A stretch of DNA of 17,592 nt from Hyphochytrium catenoides (Eukaryota > Sar > Hyphochytriomycetes > Hyphochytriales > Hyphochytriaceae). The DNA lies in assembly GCA_900088475.1 (NCBI GenBank), contig FLMG01003773.1, forward strand, positions 1 through 17,592. The letters run 5' to 3'. Below, in pieces: positions 1-7,492 of the stretch (within the stretch, counting starts at the first letter, position 1; every line of letters starts with the position of its first letter). The translations under genes were made by a program, and so were the position numbers. The notes below the pieces were generated by a model. That model saw only the letters and a program-made list of their open reading frames with translations. It did not search any database and was not told the origin of the DNA.

Positions 1-430
1 AAGGACCAAGATGCCGAGAACCATCAAGAGCGGAGCGGTCACATTGCCTCCTTCTCGGTCTTTTACTTTTTCTGAGGTTGTTCTTTCTCTCTCGCGAGTG
101 TCTTCTTCTGTTTCCTCTAAAGGTTTATTCTTCTATTTCTTCTGGACGGGCTCGACGTATTTTCCTCTTATCTCACTTGTCTGTCTGGCTTTCTCTCATT
201 TCTCTACTTTATTTGTGGGCCCTCATCATTCTCTTTTTCCCCGTCTCTCTTTTGACAAAGTACTTCTTCTAAGCTCTTCTTTTTTGATTCCTTTCTTTCT
301 TTCTTTCCCCATTTCTCATCCACTCTCGCTCTTTCTCTATTATCTCTTCTTGTTCTACGCTCTCGCTCTTTCTTTATTATCTCTTCTAGTTCTATCATCG
401 AACAATGTCGAATGAGAATAGGCGTCATCA
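1..430. other. Pyrimidine-rich gene-free segment
   Basis: The + strand is dominated by C and T (TTTCTCTCT-like runs) with few purines. Open frames on both strands here simply reflect this composition, translating to Ser/Leu/Phe-rich or Arg/Glu-rich strings. No gene, RNA or motif is supported apart from the short tandem duplication listed separately. It resembles the pyrimidine tails seen after each copy of the dispersed repeat further on, so it could be such a tail, but no repeat body is visible beside it. Confidence 0.6.
323..396. repeat. Two tandem copies of a 37-bp unit
   Basis: Units 323-359 and 360-396 both begin CTCTCGCTCTTTCT and continue TATTATCTCTTCT(T/A)GTTCTA. They differ at only a few positions, which indicates a recent local duplication inside the pyrimidine-rich tract. 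Confidence 0.75.
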
Positions 431-468
431 CACTCAGCCCCGGCCATTGTGAACTACATGCTAAGTGT

Positions 469-697
469 CTGGACTTCCTATCAGTTCTCGGCCTTTGATG
501 ATGTGTCCGTCACGGATTCCCTGCAATCCAGAACCCTGTCCTATGCAGCAGTCCATGACGGCTAGTTGCTTGTCTGAGAAAGCGAAGGTGAGGAAGTGTA
601 TGAGGGTCCCTGCCAGGCTGTCGGGCTACACTGTGCGCCGCTCGTCTCGGAGACTTTTGGCGGTGCTATGCCGTTCTATGTCCTGGACTCTATAGTT
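469..697 (+). repeat. Dispersed coding repeat, copy 1 (truncated)
   Basis: Nearly identical to positions 946-1178 and clearly related to 2007-2241. All three share gattccctgcaatccagaac and the following CCTGTCCTATGCAGCAGTCCATG. Copy 1 lacks about 12 bases present in copies 2 and 3 (the TATATATCAAGGTCGT stretch). It loses similarity after CCTGGACTCT, near 690, where copies 2 and 3 continue for several hundred bases. Translation gives pieces of the same polypeptide as the other copies, interrupted by frame changes and stops, so it is a relic rather than a gene. Confidence 0.85.
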
Positions 698-745
698 CTG
701 CAGATACTTTATTCCTGTCTAAGATGATCGTACAAAAGCAAGGAA

Positions 746-765
746 CCTAACCCTAACCTAACCCT
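746..765. repeat. Short telomere-like CCCTAA/CCTAA tract
   Basis: Twenty bases alternate CCTAA and CCCTAA, the C-rich strand of TTAGG/TTAGGG-type repeats. AAACCCTAA recurs near 822. It lies between copies 1 and 2 of the dispersed repeat. It is too short to be a telomere; it could be an interstitial relic or chance. Confidence 0.5.
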
Positions 766-879
766 CGTCCTATATCATTGTTCTAACGGTAGGACGTTTG
801 GGACGCCTAATGAACGAGGAAACCCTAAGATCATCATCCTCAAAACTTCTACTAGAACTACCAACGACTAGAGGTCTCT

Positions 880-1625
880 TGCGAACCTCGCCACCTTCTT
901 CCGGGCTCGATGCAGAAGCCTGGAGGTTTGTTGCTTCGTAGCGTCTGGACTTACTATCAGTTCTCGGCCTTTGATGATGTGTCCGTCACGGATTCCCTGC
1001 AATCCAGAACCCTGTCCTATGCAGCAGTCCATGACGGCTATATATCAAGGTCGTTTGTCTGAGAAAGCGAAGGTGAGGAAGTGTATGAGGGTCCCTGCCA
1101 GGCTGTCGGGCTAACTTTGTGCCGCTCGTCGTCTGGGACACTTTAGGCGGTGCTATGCCGTTCTATGTCCTGGACTCTGTGCAACAGCTGGTTAAACTTC
1201 AACGTGACCATGCGCTCTTGAGGCTTCCCATCCTCTTGGTCGTTGGTCTCGGTTGGCAGAGACTCTGAGTCCTCATACCAGAGTCTCTTTCGCGAATCAT
1301 GAAGAGAGTGAGAGTCAGATTCTGGTGATGCGTATTCCTGTCCAGCAGTTGGACCCCGCTCTAGCTTGTATGATCAAGCGCGATGCTGATGATGGTCTCG
1401 GCGCCACGCCCCCCGTTTCTTCTTCTCCTCGACTCCTCCGCCTCCTATCGTTATTGCCGAAGAGTTCAACTATGATTCTTCTTCTTCTTCCTTTTCCAAT
1501 AATGATGGTTGCGGGGAGAATGTGCTGGTGTTCAAGAAGAGTCTACCCAGGACTTTGTAGATCTTCCCTCTTCTTCTTCTTCTTTTTCCTCGTCTCCTCT
1601 TTCTCCCTTTTCTTCCTTTACTTCT
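880..1625 (+). repeat. Dispersed coding repeat, copy 2 (longest, with pyrimidine tail)
   Basis: This and copy 3 are the most complete members. Similarity to copy 3 begins around 880 (CGAACCTCGC, then AAGCCTG.AG.TTTGTTG) and runs past CTCGGCGCCACGCCCC to TTCAACTATGATTCTTCTTC near 1490. The coding strand is +. One frame from 948 reads VWTYYQFSAFDDVSVTDSLQ and onward to a TGA at 1060-1062. A shifted frame then continues with VYEGPCQAVG, and another gives LVVWDTLGGAMPFYVLDSVQ and QQLVKLQRDHALL. A later frame includes RVSFANHEESESQIL and QLDPALAC, and PIVIAEEFNYDSSSSSF near the end. It closes with CCAGGACTTTGTAG, a stop, and a TTC/CTT tract. The family is not recognised. Repeated frame changes make this copy a pseudogene-like relic. 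Confidence 0.8.
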
Positions 1626-1960
1626 TCGTAGTCAGTAGTGTTAGAGAAAATTTGCGCGCAAAAGCTCCCTTGAGGGCTACTTCCCTCCCGCACGCAGGGG
1701 CTTTCCTTCGCGCTTCCTCTATTCCCTGCTGGTTGCAATTGAAGATTTCTTCTCCGTTGGTGTTGCGAGTGATGTTGCGGTGATTTCTAGGTATCCCCTT
1801 TGTCTGCACCCCGGCCTCTTTCCTCTCTTGTGTCCGTCCAATGGATGCCTTTGGCGCTCAGGCCTTAGTAGTCTATCGTCGTGGCGGTCGCGCTCATCAA
1901 CGTCACCGCCGCGCAAGACTCTACTTTCATGCCTTTCGGGATTCTGGTCTCAATGTCTCC
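1625..1960 (+). other. Spacer between repeat copies with weak coding-like sequence
   Basis: No intact gene. One + strand frame from about 1793 to 1975 reads IPFVCTPASFLSCVRPMDAF and then Arg/His-rich sequence to a stop. Another frame from 1881 (MAVALINVTAAQDSTFMPFG) runs directly into copy 3. These may be the upstream, more decayed part of the protein encoded by the dispersed repeat. No function is assignable. Confidence 0.35.
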
Positions 1961-2640
1961 CAGGAACCTCGCTAATTACAAGCCTGAAGATTTGTTGGTT
2001 CGTGGCTTCTCGACTTGCTATCAGTACTCGACCTTTGACGTGTCCGTCAGGGATTCCCTGCAATCCAGAACCCTGTCCTATGCAGCAGTCCATGCCTGCT
2101 ATATATCAAGGTCGTTTTGTCTGAGAAAGCGAAGGTGAGGAAGTGTATGAGGGTCCCTGCCAGGCTGTCGGGCTGCAATTTATGCCGCTTGTCTGGAAGA
2201 CTTCTGGTGATGCTGTGCCGTTCTATATCCTGGACTCTGTGCAATAGCTGGTTAAGCTTCGATGGGATCGTGCCGCCCTTGAGGCTCCCCATCCTCTTGG
2301 TCATTGTTGGTCTCGGCTGGCAAAGGTTCTGACTCGATATCTCCATACCGAAACTCTCTTTCGCGATTCATAGAGAATACGATATAGATCCTGAGGCGCC
2401 GTATTCCTTTTACGCAGTTGGACCCCATGATTGAGCGCGATGACGATGATGGCTCGGCGCCACGCCCCTGTCTGCTTCTCCTCGTCCTCTGTCTCCTAAC
2501 ATTATCGCCGCAAGGGTTCAACTATTATAATTCTTCTTCCTTTTCTGACATTGATGGTGAGAAAGGAGGAAAACGTAACGCCCTGGTCTCCTACGCACTT
2601 CTCTTCTTCTCCTTCTTCTTCTTCTTCTTCTACTTCGTTG
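1960..2640 (+). repeat. Dispersed coding repeat, copy 3
   Basis: Aligns with copy 2 over about 600 bases in the same orientation, roughly 1.1 kb downstream. One frame entered from 1881 is open through the YQYSTFDVSVRDSLQSRTLS segment, equivalent to FDDVSVTDSLQ in copy 2, until a stop near 2138. Shifted frames then carry VYEGPCQAVGLQF, SGDAVPFYILDSVQ, KLRWDRAALEAPHP and, near the end, GFNYYNSSSFSDIDGEKGG. It ends in a TTCTTC-rich tract around 2600-2640. As in copy 2 the reading frame is broken several times, so no full-length protein can be made. Confidence 0.8.
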
Positions 2641-2698
2641 ACTTCTTCTTCCTAGGTAGTTATAGTTTCATTTACAAAAAGGTACAAGAAACTTTATA

Positions 2699-3575
2699 TA
2701 AGGATAAAGGGTCCCGTTTGGCTATGGATCTACGCCTTCACACGAGAATCTCTCTGGTGATTCATGAAGAAAAAATCTGAAGCATCTTCCCCTTTGAGCA
2801 GCTTGTGGGACCCATCGCTTGCTTGCCTCGCCGGCGGCGGTTGTTGAACTTGATGATGACGACATTGTGGTCGGTATTTCACCTCCAACTCCTCCTCCTT
2901 CTCCCGTTATTATCACTGAGGAGATGAATCATGATCCTTCCTTCACTGATGAATGAGTGAGGAGAAGATCAGGTTAAGGAGGAAGAGACGAAGGCGTTGT
3001 AGCTTTTCTTTGTCTCTTTCTCTACTTCTTCCTCTGCTTCTCCTTCTTTCTCCTTCTTCGTTTTTTCACTTCTTCGTATAAAGGGAAAATAAACCAGTTA
3101 TATATACACATAAGAGAGCGCGAAAAAGAAGATGAAGCGGAAGGAACAGAACAAGAAGCAGAAAGAAGGGAACTAAACGAAGAAGAAGAAGAAGTAGAGG
3201 GAGAGGAAGAAGGAGGTGAAAGAAAAAGGAAGAGGGAAGACGAAGAGAAAGAGACAAAGAAAAGCAATAACGCCTTGGTCTCGTCCTCAGCAGCTCGATC
3301 TCCTCCACGCTCATCATCAGTAAAGGCAGAATCATAGTTGATCTCTTCAGTGATAATAAGAGCGAGAAGGAGGAAGAGGAGGTGAGCCACCAATCACAAT
3401 GTCATCACCAGCAAGTTCAACCGCCGCTGGCGAGGGAAAGCAAGCGAAGAGTCCAGCTGCTCATTGCTAGGACGACGCTTCAATATCTGAAGGGCATTTT
3501 CTTCATGAATCGCCAGAGAGATTCTCGTGTGAAAGCGTAAAGCCATGGCCCAAGCGAGACCATTGCTTAAAAACT
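2699..3575. repeat. Foldback: two 3'-half copies of the dispersed repeat in inverted orientation
   Basis: The left arm, about 2699-3075 (+), and the reverse complement of the right arm, about 3115-3575, match along most of their length. Shared landmarks in order are CACACGAGAATCTCTCTGG, GATTCATGAAGAAAA, GAGCAGCT.G, GGCGGTTG, ATTATCACTGA.GAGAT and then TTGCTTTTCTTTGTCTCTTTCTC. Both arms match the second half of copies 2 and 3. The left arm encodes VVGISPPTPPPSPVIITEE and the right arm (minus strand) ALIITEEINYDSAFTDDE, matching PIVIAEEFNYDSS in copy 2. The arms meet at pyrimidine/purine tails around an AT-rich loop of some 40 bases. A transcript crossing it would form a long imperfect hairpin. 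Confidence 0.8.
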
Positions 3576-3587
3576 AGAAAGTCGAAG

Positions 3588-3971
3588 ATGGAGAGTAGAG
3601 AAGCGATGAGCCCAAGGAACAGAGGAAGAGAGATGAAGGACAATGAACAGGAGGAAAGAGTTTTTTTGGCACAGACAACGACCTACTTGTATAGAGAGGA
3701 TGAGGAGATTGAGAAATGGGCTGAATGTATTGAAAAGAGTCAATCGCGCTTAACGTGCCAAAGCCACCTTAACATCTTCTCCTTTCCCGCTCTTCCGCTT
3801 CGCCGCTTGCCGACAGGATGGAAGAAAAGGCGGATTAGCCAGCGGGGGAGAGGCAAGAGAAGGGAGAAGCCGGAACGGCGCCGAGGAAGACGAACAGATG
3901 CGGAAGAAAAGAATAGAATTCTACAACGACATCTAGCTAATAACTGTTCCCAAGACAGCCAAGAGGCCTAA
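3588..3971 (+). CDS. Doubtful basic ORF (127 aa)
   Basis: An ATG-started frame beginning just outside the right arm of the foldback. The product is very rich in Arg, Lys and Glu, especially from residue 75 on (KRRISQRGRGKRRE, ERRRGRR). It has no recognisable domain, signal peptide or membrane segment. The + strand is strongly purine-rich from about 3115 to 3930, which by itself favours long Arg/Glu/Lys frames, so this may be a compositional artefact. It is listed because it starts with ATG and fills the gap, not because a function can be seen. Confidence 0.2.
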   Translation: MESREAMSPRNRGREMKDNEQEERVFLAQTTTYLYREDEEIEKWAECIEKSQSRLTCQSHLNIFSFPALPLRRLPTGWKKRRISQRGRGKRREKPERRRGRRTDAEEKNRILQRHLANNCSQDSQEA

Positions 3972-5174
3972 AGCGGCGAGGTGGAGAAGATGAGGAGACT
4001 GCCAGAACTTTTGCCACCAGTCAGGAAAGACTGCGAACTGAGAAAGAGAACGATATCGTACCCGTATGACCGCCTAATTCCTGCTCTGTAGAGCGTAGTA
4101 GAGCCACTATCCCGCACTGTCTCAGATTTCTGGCTCTAGACGGATGCCATCTTCAGGACTTTATCTGTCTCTTGTCCTTCTTTTTAAAACGGAGTAGTTC
4201 TATGATAACTTAGATGAGTAGTACAGGGCCTTTGTTATTACCAGCCTTACTGAGGCAGTCCTCTAGCTAACGAATAGACAGGGAAGAAAGTATGGAAACG
4301 GATGAGAACAGGTTCTAATGAGAGAGAGAGAAGAAACAAGAGGAGAGCCGGAGACAATGGAAGGAGAAGGAGGCGGATGCAGGAGTCGTTCTATAATAAG
4401 AAGAGAGACAAAGCGGCTGGTAAAAGACAGCATCGCTTCCGATACTTTGGTTCACACTGCAGACGCCGCAGGCCCCGCTAAGCCGACTATAATCCGTTGC
4501 AAAAGAATAGCGTTCGCCGGTTCCGAGGACAGACTTGTGCTAAGACAGAAACACCGGTGAGAAAGTTGAAGAGTCTATTTGATGCTACTACCAGGACATG
4601 GGTATCGCCTTGTGTTTACACTTCTGCTGCAGGGTAGAGTTAATCAGCTGTCCTGATATGTGCTAGGTCTTCGTTTCCGCTTCTTGCTGTTGCTGCCGTC
4701 TCTACTGGGAGAGGGCCGCCGCCCATCTGGATCTTGGCAACATTGTGGAATGTATGAGAAGAGCAGTCTCTGTCGACGATAATGACGGCTTGAGACGTTG
4801 AAGGAGCAGTTCTCACTTGGCTATGGGTAGGCCAGCTAACTTCATCCTTCGCCTTTGATGGCTTCCGGGCATCACTCTCTCCATCCCTACTTCTTCTTCT
4901 TCTTCTTCTTACTGTTGCCCTACATCCTTGCCTACTGCTCCAGCCTTCATGACCTTCTATTATGGTGGCAGCCTCCTCATCCCGTCTGACAGTTTGCCTC
5001 TGTCCAGGTAAGGCGACACCTACTGGCACGCAAAGGCGAAGAGACAACCATGATCCTCTTCTTGCGATCATGATGGCGGATCAGTCAACAGCAAGGCAAC
5101 CGTCCGCGACACCTTCTTCGTCTCCCATCATGTGCAAGGCCACTACCAGTCAATGGGCAAGTTTGAAGTCAGCT
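3972..5174. other. Intergenic region upstream of the papain-fold gene
   Basis: No convincing gene. A short ATG frame at 4318-4560 starts in a GA-repeat (MREREETRGE) and has no recognisable feature. A (TTC)n tract lies near 4890-4908. From 4858 an ATG frame encodes a short hydrophobic stretch but stops by 4990. The frame of the downstream gene is open from ATG 4962, and a consensus-like 5' splice site CAG|GTAAGG lies at 5004-5012. This suggests that part of the stretch may be transcribed leader. The promoter could not be located. Confidence 0.4.
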
Positions 5175-6629
5175 ATGGCGACAGGGCATATGAGCCCATT
5201 GAAAGTGGGAGCGCTCCCTCTTTGGTGTAGAGGAGGAAAAGTCGTCGCGCCACTTATAATCTGCCTAGCTCTTCTGTTGCTGCTAGTTGACGGCCTGCCA
5301 TACTTACGTGAAAGCTCTAATAACGGAAACAACGACTACTTCCATTCCGTCTCACAGCGCTTAAGCTCGATTGTCGACGTGCTGGGTCTTTCTCGTCAAG
5401 GACGAAGCAGGATTGTGGACCCTTTGGGGTCAGTGGACACTGGCGACCAACATCTTTGGCGGGGCAGCCTTGATTATACGCTCCTCACTACCCCTAGCCC
5501 GACATTAGAAGAGCATCATGCATTATCGTCATCATCCAATGATGGCAAGGCCAGCCAAACAGGAGCCTTACTATTGACAAAGAGGCATTTGATGATGGGA
5601 GCTATTAGTCGTACTGGTGGTCGAGGTGCTGTCATTGCCCCTGCGGCTCTTCATCCTGCCCGACCCGCTGGTCACTTGCGTCGTGGCGACCGTAACGTGC
5701 GGGCTGCCGCCGCCAACAAGCAGGCACCTCCTACGGTTTCCGCAGTGTCAGAGAGCACAGGCAGGCGGACGTTCCTCGGAAAGCTTGGTCTAGCATTCTT
5801 AGCGGTAAATGGCGGTCCCGCAGTGTTACCACCGTCTAAAGGCTATGTTATAGCGGCAGAACCAAAGAGCCTACAAATGGCTATCGCCATGGTCTATCGG
5901 ATCCTAACTGGATACACCGGCAGCGGACTGGAGAGAGGACCCGTGGAGTACAGATCTAAAGAGCTATATCTCAAAGGGAAGGATGGGAAGCTGACGTTCA
6001 TTAACCCCAGTCTAGCCGAAGGAAACTGTGCCAATTGCGCTTTCGCTGAAGCAGTAATGCTCGTGAACGAGCCAGGTCGTACCGCGAGGGCAATCCCTTA
6101 CGCTACTCCTGAGATGTCCTTCTTATCAAATGTCGTTAGAGACTTTGGAAGCACGTTCGGGTTTGCTGGCGGAGCCAAAAGAGACTGGAGAACGCCAACC
6201 TACCGATTAACCACCTCGCTGTACGACAAAGGCAATAATCCTAGCCGCTGGCAAGCGTATGAGAAGCAATTACTCCGTGTCATGAAAAGCGGTCAAATAG
6301 CTCTCGTAGCTTCCGGAGCAACAGATGGCTCTGTACGCGTGATGGGCCATGCAACCTTAGCTGTCCGTCTTGGTAACTTTATCGTCCACATTAACAATCA
6401 GCGCTGGACCCACTCGTTCAGCAGTTTTGCAGAGTTTCTTCGCATTTACTCTGAAGCTTCAAAAAGGAAGCTTGAGACCACCAGCGCCTTCAACCCAGAG
6501 GAAGCAGTCACAGGTCATGATATCTTCGTCTTGGGCATGCCCATCAATCCGCTGCATTATAGAAATGAAATGGCTGGCATGGTGCCGCGTAAGGAACAGG
6601 ACCCGTCCGACCTCTTTTATCCTAAGTAA
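5175..6629 (+). CDS. Plastid/thylakoid-targeted protein with papain-fold (Tox-PL-like) domain
   Basis: The frame is open from ATG 4962 to TAA 6629 (555 codons). I start at ATG 5175 (G at -3 and +4), which gives 484 aa and places the hydrophobic core VVAPLIICLALLLLLV at residues 23-38 as a signal peptide. Residues 40-195 are rich in Ser, Ala and Arg, like a transit peptide. GRRTFLGKLGLAFLAV at 196-211 has a twin Arg and a hydrophobic stretch followed by Ala-rich sequence, like a Tat-type thylakoid signal. The C-terminal domain has GNCANCAFA (Cys285, Cys288), GHATLAVRL (His392) and VHINNQRW (Asn407, Trp411). This order and spacing suit a Cys-His-Asn papain-type triad and recall the NCxxCA...GH pattern of bacterial papain-fold toxin/deamidase domains (Tox-PL). 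Activity and substrate are unknown. A lumenal location is inferred. Alternatively it is simply another papain-fold protein. No internal intron is needed. Confidence 0.85.
   Translation: MATGHMSPLKVGALPLWCRGGKVVAPLIICLALLLLLVDGLPYLRESSNNGNNDYFHSVSQRLSSIVDVLGLSRQGRSRIVDPLGSVDTGDQHLWRGSLDYTLLTTPSPTLEEHHALSSSSNDGKASQTGALLLTKRHLMMGAISRTGGRGAVIAPAALHPARPAGHLRRGDRNVRAAAANKQAPPTVSAVSESTGRRTFLGKLGLAFLAVNGGPAVLPPSKGYVIAAEPKSLQMAIAMVYRILTGYTGSGLERGPVEYRSKELYLKGKDGKLTFINPSLAEGNCANCAFAEAVMLVNEPGRTARAIPYATPEMSFLSNVVRDFGSTFGFAGGAKRDWRTPTYRLTTSLYDKGNNPSRWQAYEKQLLRVMKSGQIALVASGATDGSVRVMGHATLAVRLGNFIVHINNQRWTHSFSSFAEFLRIYSEASKRKLETTSAFNPEEAVTGHDIFVLGMPINPLHYRNEMAGMVPRKEQDPSDLFYPK
5241..5295 (+). other. Signal peptide hydrophobic core of the papain-fold protein
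   Basis: Codes for VVAPLIICLALLLLLVDG, a long uninterrupted hydrophobic run preceded by basic residues (CRGGK). If translation began at 4962 it would sit 94 residues in, unusual for a signal peptide. From ATG 5175 or 5190 it sits in the normal position, which is why the internal start is preferred. Confidence 0.7.
5760..5859 (+). other. Tat-type (twin-arginine) targeting segment
   Basis: Codes for GRRTFLGKLGLAFLAV followed by NGGPAVLPPSKGYVIAAE. The RRxFLxK pattern, moderate hydrophobicity and Ala-containing end match thylakoid-lumen and bacterial Tat signals. It lies just ahead of the papain-fold domain and well behind the secretory signal, giving a three-step targeting layout. Confidence 0.6.
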
Positions 6630-7090
6630 TGATAACAATCACCCCTTACTTTTTATCGCCACGGTTGTCCATTCAGTAGTGATATGATGCTAGCACTTCG
6701 GATCATCTGTGTGCAAGAATGGCCGTGCTTCAGAACAGATTCACACAGTGGAAGTTCAAAGCTCATATGGCTGCGCAACAGCACAGATAGATTGGCGCCA
6801 CGCAGCTGTACTTCTCCCTTTACTCCTCATAAAGATGGGATAGTAGACGGTTTAATGCTGTTACTCCTCATAAAGAAGCTAGATGGCGGCGATCGGTTGG
6901 TTAGCTGAAGGCAGCCAGAGCAAACTCAGAATCTTGTGGGACTATTGGACGGGGAGGAGGAACTGCTAGCTACGGCTTGCTTGCCTATGGCTTTTTGAAG
7001 AGATGGCACCAAGGAGGGAGTGATGATGATGATGAAGGCCGGTTGTCGAGTCATAGAGAGGAAATAATGATGGCCATGGCTTAGCGTTAA
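6630..7090 (+). other. 3' flank of the papain-fold gene
   Basis: The stop codon is followed at once by in-frame TAA, TGA and TAA triplets. No gene is supported. A small ATG frame at 6684-6908 has no recognisable feature. It holds the 16-bp direct repeat listed separately and a (TGATGA)n tract around 7020-7036. No AATAAA-type polyadenylation signal stands out. Confidence 0.5.
6820..6876 (+). repeat. 16-bp direct repeat, 41-bp period
   Basis: TTACTCCTCATAAAGA occurs exactly at 6820-6835 and 6861-6876, separated by unrelated sequence. It may mark a small duplication. Confidence 0.8.
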
Positions 7091-7492
7091 GTGTCTTCGT
7101 CAGTGGAGATACGCTTAGTTCAAGCACCAGGGAAAGAAAACCATGGCCTTGAACCTAGCCCCTGTACCCCTTATGACTTTCCTCCTCGACGAGCTGGTGT
7201 TGATGGCTCTCTCCCTTGTTGTCTTCTTGCGGAGGATCTCCTTGTCAAAAACGCCCGTGCCCTTCTGGGGTTTGCGCTGGTCCTTCCTCGGCACCTTACT
7301 TACCTCGCTCCACTACGTTTTTTAGACTCCTCTGCCTCTGACCGGCCCGAGCATCAGGCGGAACCTACCGCTTATTATATTGGCTCTGTTGTCGGTCTCT
7401 ACATTCATTGGTGGCTGCTCGGAGGGCTCGACAACCCTTTGCCGGCATTGCACTCAGTGACTCTGCAGAGTCATGAACCTGAGTCTTATTAG
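7091..7492 (+). pseudogene. Coding-like fragment without ATG start, unknown family
   Basis: The frame is open for 133 codons but lacks an initiating ATG; it begins at GTG just after a stop. The translation looks protein-like rather than compositional: ALLGFALVLPRHLTYLAPLR near the middle, DRPEHQAEPTAYYIGSVVGL, then YIHWWLLGGLDN and a stop. I do not recognise the family. It may be an internal exon or a decayed mobile-element or gene fragment. Further coding-like + strand pieces follow at 7738-7918 and 8040-8146. Confidence 0.35.

Noticed and set aside
323-396. Possible CRISPR or array-type repeat
   Set aside because: Only two adjacent units without spacers, in eukaryotic-type DNA.
11-415. 134-codon hydrophobic frame at the window start
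   Set aside because: Ser/Leu/Phe content follows from pyrimidine-rich DNA, and the overlapping frames on both strands look equally open.
1253-1783. 176-codon + strand frame as a gene
   Set aside because: It is one frame of decayed repeat copy 2 continuing through the pyrimidine tail; the other copies are broken at equivalent places.
4858-4992. ATG frame with a signal-like run (MASGHHSLHPYFFFFFFLLL)
   Set aside because: The Phe run is a (TTC)n microsatellite and the frame stops within 45 codons; kept only as a note in case of splicing near 5007.
4640-5071. 143-codon minus-strand frame overlapping the papain-fold gene start
   Set aside because: Arg/Ser-rich shadow with no recognisable feature, antisense to a well-supported gene region.
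6370-6687. 105-codon + strand frame inside the papain-fold gene
   Set aside because: Overlapping alternative frame; no start context or domain and fully inside a conserved coding region.
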